From: Bacteroidales bacterium
GTDB lineage: Bacteria > Bacteroidota > Bacteroidia > Bacteroidales > JALTDM01
DNA length: 9,065 nucleotides
NCBI GenBank assembly: GCA_027073875.1
Contig: JALTEO010000160.1
Location: 1-9,065, forward strand
Direction of reading: 5' to 3'
Shown here piece after piece: positions 1-6,655 of the stretch. A model generated the notes under the pieces. That model worked only from the letters and a program-made list of their open reading frames with translations. It did no database searches and had not been told where the DNA came from. The position numbers and the translations under genes were made by a program. Every line of letters begins with the position of its first letter. Position 1 is the stretch's first letter.

Positions 1-78
1 AACAAAATGATTTTTTTTGTTACAATTTAGCAATAGATTAGAATTTTAATCATCTAATTCTCAAAATGTTTTGTCACA

Positions 79-103
79 ATTTTGGTGCTTCGCAAACCAA
101 AAT
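79..103. repeat. Inverted repeat / hairpin
   Basis: The arms ATTTTGGT (79-86) and ACCAAAAT (96-103) are perfect 8-base reverse complements. Inside them GC (87-88) can pair with GC (92-93) around a TTC loop, leaving an AA bulge. It is not followed by a T-run on either strand, so it does not look like an intrinsic terminator. It lies 32 bases from the second hairpin and may belong to the same repeat unit. Confidence 0.5.
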
Positions 104-135
104 ACCGCCAAAACGACCATCTTTTATATATTTCA

Positions 136-157
136 GACCCGTGCTAAAGCACGAGTC
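136..157 (-). repeat. GC-rich 10-bp palindromic hairpin downstream of glnS
   Basis: The arms GACCCGTGCT (136-145) and AGCACGAGTC (148-157) flank an AA loop. As minus-strand RNA all ten pairs form, one of them a G-U wobble; as plus-strand RNA the same position is a C-A mismatch. The structure is therefore better preserved in the direction of glnS transcription. On that strand the next bases (TGAAATATATAAAAG) are not a T-tract, so a classical rho-independent terminator is doubtful. It could be a processing or stabilising stem-loop, or the palindromic core of a dispersed repeat. It begins 44 bases past the glnS stop codon. Confidence 0.5.
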
Positions 158-200
158 TATTGATTTTTAATTATTTGACTATACTGAAGTAGTAATATTT

Positions 201-1892
201 TTATTTTCCTTTTATCTTTGCCCAAGTATCCCGTAAAGTTACCGTTCTGTTAAATACCACTTTTTCAGGTGTTGAATCCTTATCCACGGTAAAATATCCA
301 AGTCGCTCAAATTGGTATTTTTCTTCGGGCATAACTTTCGTCAATGCCGGTTCTACTTTCCCTGTAATTATTTTCAGTGAATCAGGATTAATATTATCTA
401 AGAACGATTGTCCTTCTTCTACCTCATTAGGGTCTTCTTTTACAAATAATCTATCGTAAAGCCGAACTTCCACATCCTTTGCTTCACGGGCATTTACCCA
501 GTGAAGTGTTGCTTTTACTTTTCTGCCATCGGGAGAATCGCCACCTTTAGTTGCAGGGTCATAGGTACAACGAAGCTCAACTATTTCGCCATTTTCATCT
601 TTAACCACTTCATTACAAGTAATAAAATAAGCATACCGCAAACGGACTTCCCGACCTACCGTAAGCCGGAAGAATTTGCGTGGTGGGTCTTCCATAAAAT
701 CGTCCCGTTCAATATACAACTCCCGCGAAAAAGTAATTTTGCGTTTTCCTTTGCTTTCATCTTCCGGATTATTAACAGCTTCCAGTTCATCTGTTTGATT
801 CTCGGGATAATTTGTAATTACCACCTTTAACGGATTAAGAACAGCCATCCTTCGTTCTGCATTTTTATTCAAATCCTGACGAATGAAATACTCCAACAAC
901 GACACATCAATAATTCCGTCGCGTTTTGCCACACCAATCTCATCGGCAAAATTCCGTATTGATTCAGGCGTATATCCCCGACGGCGAAAACCTGAAATTG
1001 TCGGCATCCTCGGGTCATCCCATCCTGTTACTACCTTTTTCTCAACCAATTCCAACAGCTTCCGTTTGCTCATTATGGTATAACTTAGATTCAGTCGTGC
1101 AAACTCAATCTGCCGGGGACGAATTTTATCTTTATCGGCAATTTGATCTAAGAACCAATCATATAGCGGACGATGGATTTCAAATTCAAGCGTACAAATA
1201 GAATGTGTAATTCCTTCAATATAATCAGACTGACCATGGGCAAAATCATACATCGGGTATATATTCCATTTGTCGCCTGTTCTATGGTGCGATACCTTAC
1301 GAATACGGTACATTATCGGATCACGCATATGCATATTAGGCGAAGCCATATCAATTTTGGCTCGCAACATCATTTTACCTTCTTCAATTTCACCGTTTTT
1401 CATTTTTTCGAATAAGGATAAATTCTCCTCAATAGAACGGTTCCGCCATGGGCTTTCTTTGCCCGGTTTCGTTGTTGTTCCACGATATTCTGAAACCTCT
1501 TCGGGCGTTAATTCGCACACATAAGCTTTACCTGCTTTGATTAATTTTACAGCATATTCATATAATGTATCAAAATAATCGGAAGCATAATGATGGTCTC
1601 CTTCCCATTGAAATCCAAGCCATTTAATGTCTTCCATTATAGAATTAACATATTCTACATCTTCCTTCTCAGGATTAGTATCATCAAAACGCAAATTGGT
1701 CTTGCCTCCGTATTTTTGTGCCAACCCAAAATTCAAGCAAATAGACTTTGCATGTCCGATATGTAAATAGCCATTTGGCTCCGGCGGGAAACGCGTCAAA
1801 ATAGTTTGATGTTTTCCTGATGCCAAATCTTCTTCAACAATTTGTTCTATAAAATTCAGTGTTTCCTTGGTTGTTTCCTTATTCTCAGTCAT
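201..1892 (-). CDS. glnS: Glutaminyl-tRNA synthetase
   Basis: This 563-residue cytoplasmic class I aminoacyl-tRNA synthetase charges tRNA(Gln) with glutamine using ATP. The Rossmann-fold catalytic domain carries the class signature as PPEPNGYLHIGHAKS near residues 36-50 (HIGH at 44-47), then FDDTNPEKE at 69-77 and the GlnRS-typical THSICTLEF at 229-237. The second ATP-binding signature is the KMSKS equivalent MSKRK at 274-278. The part from about residue 350 fits the beta-barrel anticodon-binding domains of the family. Length is close to other bacterial GlnRS (E. coli about 554), so the gene looks complete. The ATG at 1892 leaves a normal N-terminal extension before HIGH, and no Shine-Dalgarno is seen, as is usual in Bacteroidota. 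The upstream protease gene on the same strand is separated from it by a strong terminator, so glnS is probably transcribed alone. Confidence 0.97.
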   Translation of the reverse strand: MTENKETTKETLNFIEQIVEEDLASGKHQTILTRFPPEPNGYLHIGHAKSICLNFGLAQKYGGKTNLRFDDTNPEKEDVEYVNSIMEDIKWLGFQWEGDHHYASDYFDTLYEYAVKLIKAGKAYVCELTPEEVSEYRGTTTKPGKESPWRNRSIEENLSLFEKMKNGEIEEGKMMLRAKIDMASPNMHMRDPIMYRIRKVSHHRTGDKWNIYPMYDFAHGQSDYIEGITHSICTLEFEIHRPLYDWFLDQIADKDKIRPRQIEFARLNLSYTIMSKRKLLELVEKKVVTGWDDPRMPTISGFRRRGYTPESIRNFADEIGVAKRDGIIDVSLLEYFIRQDLNKNAERRMAVLNPLKVVITNYPENQTDELEAVNNPEDESKGKRKITFSRELYIERDDFMEDPPRKFFRLTVGREVRLRYAYFITCNEVVKDENGEIVELRCTYDPATKGGDSPDGRKVKATLHWVNAREAKDVEVRLYDRLFVKEDPNEVEEGQSFLDNINPDSLKIITGKVEPALTKVMPEEKYQFERLGYFTVDKDSTPEKVVFNRTVTLRDTWAKIKGK

Positions 1893-1906
1893 AAATTATT
1901 TTTTTG

Positions 1907-1914
1907 CAAAAATA
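1907..1914 (-). promoter_or_regulatory. Candidate Bacteroidota -7 promoter box for glnS
   Basis: On the minus strand this reads TATTTTTG, an exact match to the TAnnTTTG -7 consensus of the Bacteroidota primary sigma factor. It lies 14 bases before the glnS ATG, which would give a very short leader. No convincing TTTG -33 element sits at the expected distance upstream. A terminator lies just upstream, so a promoter is needed in this gap. In such AT-rich DNA a chance match is possible. Confidence 0.4.
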
Positions 1915-1945
1915 CGGTTTTTTAAAAACGGTTTATAAAATCTAC

Positions 1946-1983
1946 AAAATAAAAAAGGGTTGTCCTGAATAAGACAACCCTTT
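1946..1983 (-). terminator. Rho-independent terminator of the secreted protease gene
   Basis: A perfect 11-bp stem, with arms AAAGGGTTGTC at 1954-1964 and GACAACCCTTT at 1973-1983, encloses an 8-base loop. Read on the minus strand the stem is followed directly by TTTTTTATTTT (1956 down to 1946). It starts 20 bases after the protease stop codon and ends before the candidate glnS promoter, so it separates the two same-strand genes. Confidence 0.9.
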
Positions 1984-2003
1984 ACCTATTTATTAACCTG
2001 ATT

Positions 2004-4490
2004 TTATTGAATAACTAATTTATAGTTTGAAGCTCCTTTTTCAGAAACCACCTGTAATGAATAAATTCCTTTAGCAAATTTACTAAAGTCAAAATCATGA
2101 CGGAAAAGTGGTGCATTTTTGCTAAAAGATTTGGAATAAACAGTTCTACCGTCTATGGTAACAACATTTATTGTAAAATCTTTAACATTATTTGAGATAT
2201 AAGTAACTCCAAAATGTCCATTATTTGGATTCGGGAAAACACCAAGATATTCTCCTGTTTCATTATCAATAATTGTATTTCCTGTTACCTCAGGACAAAC
2301 TACCGGAAAGACAGCGAGTGCTACATTCAGATTCCAACCATCCACAAAATTATGCCAAGTATCATCACTCTTTTGTTCCCAAGCTGTACCGGGATCTGTA
2401 TCACCATCAGTATTTGAAACCAGAGCCAAAGTATCACCTGATGATTGTGGTAACACAACACCTACATAAAATGCCCCCGTGATACTAATTGGTGAGTCAA
2501 AAGTAACATGTGTCATATAATGTGAATTAACATCTGAGACAATATCACTTAATGGAACAGATTTCGTTGCTAATTCATCGCCAACAGTTCCATTATTATC
2601 CGCCCAAACCTTAAAATCAATATCTGTCGTAGAACCATCATCTTTAGCCATATAGAACCAGAAATAAGCTGAATTAATTTCATCGTATCCTGCAGGTTGT
2701 TCAAAATAATTAGCTTTTACCAAATCACCATAATCATTATTTCCCGCAACATAGCCATTAGGATTACCATCGCCATCTACACTGGTATAACCCACAGCCG
2801 AACCCGGCAAAGGATAATTCAAGGTATCACAAGTTGTCTGATGATCAACCACATGGATGTAAGTTGTTTTAACTACTGTATCTGATCCATAGTCATTTGT
2901 AGCAATTAACGAAACATCATAATCACCAATGGTATCATAATGCACACTGGGATTCTGGACTGTAGAAGATGATGGTGCACCTCCCGAGAATGACCATGAC
3001 CATGATGTTGGTGCATTAGAAGATAAGTCTGTGAAATTAACTGTATCCCCCACAGCAACAGTAGTTCTATCTGCCTTAAAATCAGCTTCAGGCGGAACAT
3101 CATTACAATACATGCCTGACAATGTTGTAACACCTGAGTTAGAAGGATCCAACCATGGTTTCAATTGTTCCGTAGAATCCGGTCCATTTTGATCCCAGTG
3201 AAAATACATTTTACCATAAACATCTTTTTTATCAGGTCCTGTACCGGCACCTGCACCACCATCACTACATGCAGACCAACCACCTGTCAATGTCCCGACA
3301 ATTAATCCTGAGTTATTAAAAAGCGGTGAGCCGGAAGATCCCCCTTCTGTAACACCATGACCATTTGTTGTAGCATCCCAATATACTTCCCAATGTGTTT
3401 TTCCATAATAATCCAAAGTGGTAGTATAAGTTGATATTTTCTTAATGTCACCTGCCGGATGATGAATACCTACACCACTTGAGCTTTTAGTATTTGTTCT
3501 ATCCCATCCGTTCATATATACATTATAAGATGTCGGAGGCGTCTCATTCAGTTCTAAAAATAACATATCGGAAGTTGTATCTATATTATTTGCAGCTTCT
3601 GCTTTTTTGACACAACCCGTTACCGTATTATCATCAGGACCATCAGTTCCCGAGCATGTTGAAGATTCATAATTAAAATAAAATATCCACTGACTAAAGT
3701 CATCTGCAGTAGCATCTGCACCACAGTGATCTGCTGTTAAAAAATATGGTGTACAGTCTTGATTTGTGTTATTAACCAAGGATCCTGAACACAGATAATA
3801 ATCATCTCCTATTTTAACAAGTATCTTGGCAACACCGCGTTTTTCGTCTTGCCAATCGTCACCTTCGGGAGAACAATTAACATTTACCTCACAGGTATCA
3901 GATGCCCGGACACCTCTTTCCTCGACAAAGCCCGCATTTTTATAGGCATAAGAAATCTCATCAATAGATAAACGAGGTTTCGCTGTAAGTTTTTCGGGTA
4001 AATATAATTCTAAAATAACTTCATCACCCGGAATTACTTCATTTGCAAACAATCCACCTTCTTGATTATTTCTATAAGTATATGCCCCTAGAACATGCTT
4101 ATGTGAAGGATCATAAACAAATAATCGAGCACCAAGCGGCAAATAAAAATCGTCATAATAAACACCAGTAGCAAGTGAGCCGAAACTTTTTAAATGTAGT
4201 CGCCAGATTCTTCCTCCATTAGGTAAATCTGTCCATGTTCCTGAATTATCCAAATTAACATCAACAGGAACACCTACAGCGAAACGGAACAGTCCTTGTT
4301 TCTCCCAAATCTCATCATCTTCTTTATAAACCTGTTTCAAATCGGGTGTCTCTAAATTCAAAAAATCAACATTTTTCAAAGATAAATTTTGTTTAAAACT
4401 TGGCGGAATACCACCAATACTTGTCTGTGCCTGAACAGAAAACGAAAAGATTCCTGCCAAAAGCACCATAAGTAATAATCCTTTTTTCAT
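2004..4490 (-). CDS. Secreted lysyl-endopeptidase-like serine protease with PKD and T9SS sorting domains
   Basis: This 828-residue protein is predicted to be exported and attached to or released from the cell surface. Residues 1-22 form a signal peptide (MKKGLLLMVLLAGIFSFSVQAQ, split for clarity as a basic start, a hydrophobic core and an A-Q-A-Q end). About 23-195 looks like a propeptide, and the mature enzyme probably begins near Cys200. The S1 triad is His255 (LTADHC), Asp308 (SDMLFLEL) and Ser386 (GGSSGSPLF). The segments CSGSLVNNT, GWDR, GIHHP and the C-terminal WLDPS resemble Achromobacter protease I, whose specificity Asp225 aligns by eye with Asp423 (DVYGK); this suggests cleavage after Lys. 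A PKD domain spans about 467-548, followed by a beta-rich region of unknown role (about 552-735). A T9SS type A sorting domain covers about 745-828 (VFPNPNNG, then GIYSLQV and a terminal KLVIQ). The many cysteines fit an extracytoplasmic enzyme. It is a single-gene unit with its own promoter and terminator; the T9SS machinery lies elsewhere. Confidence 0.92.
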   Translation of the reverse strand: MKKGLLLMVLLAGIFSFSVQAQTSIGGIPPSFKQNLSLKNVDFLNLETPDLKQVYKEDDEIWEKQGLFRFAVGVPVDVNLDNSGTWTDLPNGGRIWRLHLKSFGSLATGVYYDDFYLPLGARLFVYDPSHKHVLGAYTYRNNQEGGLFANEVIPGDEVILELYLPEKLTAKPRLSIDEISYAYKNAGFVEERGVRASDTCEVNVNCSPEGDDWQDEKRGVAKILVKIGDDYYLCSGSLVNNTNQDCTPYFLTADHCGADATADDFSQWIFYFNYESSTCSGTDGPDDNTVTGCVKKAEAANNIDTTSDMLFLELNETPPTSYNVYMNGWDRTNTKSSSGVGIHHPAGDIKKISTYTTTLDYYGKTHWEVYWDATTNGHGVTEGGSSGSPLFNNSGLIVGTLTGGWSACSDGGAGAGTGPDKKDVYGKMYFHWDQNGPDSTEQLKPWLDPSNSGVTTLSGMYCNDVPPEADFKADRTTVAVGDTVNFTDLSSNAPTSWSWSFSGGAPSSSTVQNPSVHYDTIGDYDVSLIATNDYGSDTVVKTTYIHVVDHQTTCDTLNYPLPGSAVGYTSVDGDGNPNGYVAGNNDYGDLVKANYFEQPAGYDEINSAYFWFYMAKDDGSTTDIDFKVWADNNGTVGDELATKSVPLSDIVSDVNSHYMTHVTFDSPISITGAFYVGVVLPQSSGDTLALVSNTDGDTDPGTAWEQKSDDTWHNFVDGWNLNVALAVFPVVCPEVTGNTIIDNETGEYLGVFPNPNNGHFGVTYISNNVKDFTINVVTIDGRTVYSKSFSKNAPLFRHDFDFSKFAKGIYSLQVVSEKGASNYKLVIQ

Positions 4491-4524
4491 TAAAAAAATT
4501 TTTAGTTAGTATTTGGTTAGACTA

Positions 4525-4532
4525 CAAAAATA
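4525..4532 (-). promoter_or_regulatory. Candidate -7 promoter box for the protease gene
   Basis: The minus strand reads TATTTTTG, an exact TAnnTTTG match, 34 bases before the protease ATG at 4490. That spacing gives a leader of about 25-30 bases. The -33 element is weak: only a GTTTC lies roughly 15 bases upstream. The same octamer precedes glnS. The leader has no Shine-Dalgarno sequence and is A/T-rich up to the ATG. Confidence 0.55.
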
Positions 4533-4573
4533 GGAAAAAAGTTGCTTGAAACTTTATTTAAAACAAAAAAAAT

Positions 4574-4581
4574 TAACTTTA
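4574..4581 (+). promoter_or_regulatory. Candidate -7 promoter box for hutU
   Basis: The sequence TAACTTTA matches the Bacteroidota TAnnTTTG -7 box except at the last base. It lies 23 bases before the hutU ATG. Two TTG triplets upstream (4542-4544 and 4546-4548) could serve as a -33 element, but the spacing (25 bases or more) is longer than usual. The hutU and protease promoters share the 114-bp divergent gap 4491-4604. I see no clear operator palindrome there. Confidence 0.4.
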
Positions 4582-4604
4582 CACAAAATTAAAAAAGCTG
4601 TATT

Positions 4605-6614
4605 ATGACAACAACAGATTTCCAACAAGCTATTTTACAGGGAATTCCAAATGAATTACCAAATCCAAAACCCTACGATATCAATATTAATCATGCACCT
4701 GTCAGAAAGGATATATTAACTACAGAAGAAAAAAAATTAGCTTTAAAAAATGCACTTAGATATTTTCCGAAGAAATTTCATTCGGAATTAGCTCCTGAAT
4801 TTAAAAAAGAACTCGAAACATATGGTCGCATTTATATGTACCGTTTTCGTCCCGACTATAAGATGTATGCCCGTCCATTGGAAGAATATCCTCATAAATC
4901 GAAACAAGCAGCAGCCATTATGGTTATGATTAGCAACAATTTGGACGAAGCCGTTGCTCAACATCCACACGAATTAATTACTTATGGCGGCAATGGCAGT
5001 GTTTTTCAAAACTGGGCACAGTATCTACTCACCATGAAATATTTAGCTACCATGACCGATGAACAAACTTTAGCTATGTACTCGGGTCATCCTTTGGGAC
5101 TTTTCCCTTCGCACAAAGAAGCACCACGCGTTGTGGTAAGCAACGGTATGATGGTACCAAACTATTCAAAACCTGACGACTGGGAACGATTTAATGCTAT
5201 GGGAGTAACACAATACGGACAAATGACTGCCGGATCATTTATGTATATCGGTCCTCAAGGCATTGTTCACGGCACAACCATTACGGTTTTAAATGCAGGA
5301 CGAAAAACACTCAAAAACGGTGAAGCCTCACTTGGTGGAAAACTCTTTGTATCTTCAGGATTGGGCGGTATGTCGGGTGCACAAGCCAAAGCTGCCCGCA
5401 TTGCCGGCGTTGTTGGTGTCGTTGCAGAAATCAATACTAAAGCATTAGAAAAGAGACACGCACAAGGATGGTTAGATGAAAAATATTACGACCTTGATAA
5501 ATTACTTCTCCGTATTGAAAAAGCCCGCAACAATAAAGAAGCTGTTTCGCTCGGCTATGCAGGAAATATTGTAGATTTATGGGAAAAACTGGCAGAAAAA
5601 AACATCTCCGTTGATTTAGGTTCCGACCAAACCTCGTTACATCTTCCTTATTCCGGCGGTTATTATCCTGTCGGATTATCTTTTGAAGAATCACAAGATA
5701 TGATGGCTAAAAATCCTGAACAATTCAAACAAAAAGTTCATGAATCTTTAATTCGCCAAATATCTGCCATAAAAAAACTGACAGACAACGGCATGTATTT
5801 CTTTGATTATGGTAATGCTTTCTTACTTGAAGCATCGCGTGCCGGTGCCGACATCCTGAAACCCGATGGAAGATTTATTTATCCGTCTTATGTTGAAGAT
5901 ATTATGGGACCACTATTTTTCGACTATGGATTTGGTCCGTTCCGTTGGGTATGCACATCAGGCAATCCCGATGAATTAGCACTAACAGATAAAATTGCTT
6001 TTAATGTACTCTCAGAAATTGCTACTCATGCCCCCGACAGTATCCTTAACCAGTTGAAAGACAATATTCACTGGATTGCCGAAGCCGGAAAAAATAAATT
6101 GGTTGTCGGTTCGCAAGCCAGAATCCTCTATGCCGATGCAGAAGGCAGAATTAAAATCGCTTTAGAATTTAATAAAGCAATTCGTGATGGAAAAATTAAA
6201 ATGCCTATTGTACTCGGACGCGACCACCACGATGTATCAGGAACAGACTCCCCTTATCGTGAGACATCAAACATTTACGATGGTTCCCGTTTTACGGCAG
6301 ATATGGCTATCCAAAATGTCATCGGTGATGCTTTCCGTGGTGCCACTTGGGTTTCTATCCACAATGGTGGCGGTGTCGGTTGGGGTGAAGTTATCAACGG
6401 TGGATTCGGGATGGTACTCGACGGTTCACCAGAAGCAGACAGACGCATCCGGCAAATGCTGTTTTGGGATATCAATAATGGTATTGCACGAAGGAATTGG
6501 GCAAGAAATAAAGGAGCTTACGATGCTATTCACATTGAAATGGAAAGGACAAGCAATTTACAAGTAACTATTCCAAATTTTGCTGACGATAATTTAATAG
6601 ACCGGCTTTTCTAA
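4605..6614 (+). CDS. hutU: Urocanate hydratase (urocanase), long form
   Basis: This 669-residue cytoplasmic enzyme carries out the second step of histidine degradation, turning urocanate into imidazolone propionate with tightly bound NAD+. Family signatures are clear: GGNGSVFQNW at 128-137, the NAD-binding glycine-rich loop SSGLGGMSGAQAK at 250-262, and FRWVCTSGNPDE at 446-457 with Cys450, the likely counterpart of Pseudomonas putida Cys410. Further signatures are GRDHHDVSGTDSPYRET at 538-554 and the C-terminal HNGGGVGWGEVINGG at 586-600. It is longer than the roughly 555-residue proteobacterial enzyme and closer to the animal-type length of about 676, with extra N-terminal sequence (about 1-75) and an insertion in the central part. 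The ATG at 4605 is the first in frame near the promoter box and has no Shine-Dalgarno. None of hutH, hutI, hutG or ftcD is in the window, so the pathway genes must be dispersed or missing. Confidence 0.96.
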   Translation: MTTTDFQQAILQGIPNELPNPKPYDININHAPVRKDILTTEEKKLALKNALRYFPKKFHSELAPEFKKELETYGRIYMYRFRPDYKMYARPLEEYPHKSKQAAAIMVMISNNLDEAVAQHPHELITYGGNGSVFQNWAQYLLTMKYLATMTDEQTLAMYSGHPLGLFPSHKEAPRVVVSNGMMVPNYSKPDDWERFNAMGVTQYGQMTAGSFMYIGPQGIVHGTTITVLNAGRKTLKNGEASLGGKLFVSSGLGGMSGAQAKAARIAGVVGVVAEINTKALEKRHAQGWLDEKYYDLDKLLLRIEKARNNKEAVSLGYAGNIVDLWEKLAEKNISVDLGSDQTSLHLPYSGGYYPVGLSFEESQDMMAKNPEQFKQKVHESLIRQISAIKKLTDNGMYFFDYGNAFLLEASRAGADILKPDGRFIYPSYVEDIMGPLFFDYGFGPFRWVCTSGNPDELALTDKIAFNVLSEIATHAPDSILNQLKDNIHWIAEAGKNKLVVGSQARILYADAEGRIKIALEFNKAIRDGKIKMPIVLGRDHHDVSGTDSPYRETSNIYDGSRFTADMAIQNVIGDAFRGATWVSIHNGGGVGWGEVINGGFGMVLDGSPEADRRIRQMLFWDINNGIARRNWARNKGAYDAIHIEMERTSNLQVTIPNFADDNLIDRLF

Positions 6615-6655
6615 AGGAACATTTAATTGTCATACGACTTGTAAAATATAAATTA

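Larger units (their letters stand above)
1..200. other. AT-rich non-coding region, possible dispersed palindromic repeat
   Basis: No credible gene is visible here. The stretch holds a 14-base near-direct repeat (ttttgttacaattt at 15-28 and ttttgtcacaattt at 69-82, one mismatch). It also holds two hairpins, at 79-103 and 136-157, which are listed separately. Reading leftwards from glnS, the longest methionine-started frame here is only about 19 codons and resembles no protein I know. The density of inverted and direct repeats in otherwise AT-rich DNA suggests a short dispersed repeat or a degraded mobile-element end, but one copy cannot prove this. The region lies downstream of glnS, so one of the hairpins may also help end its transcript. 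Confidence 0.45.

Noticed and set aside
501..1524. Several plus-strand open frames of 66-109 codons opposite glnS
   Set aside because: They lie antisense to a clearly conserved synthetase, have no recognisable domain and carry low-complexity aromatic or Cys-rich sequence typical of antisense shadows.
1914..1934. Direct repeat acggttt (1914-1920 and 1928-1934) upstream of glnS
   Set aside because: Seven bases in AT-rich DNA is too short to call an operator or attachment site, and no second copy elsewhere in the window supports it.
2906..3133. A 75-codon minus-strand frame inside the protease gene, rich in His, Gln and Met
   Set aside because: It overlaps the PKD domain coding region in another frame on the same strand, and its composition is that of a frame-shifted reading of Ser/Thr-rich codons.
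6184..6567. A 127-codon plus-strand frame inside hutU
   Set aside because: It overlaps the most conserved C-terminal urocanase motifs in the +1 frame, has no start context and no family resemblance.
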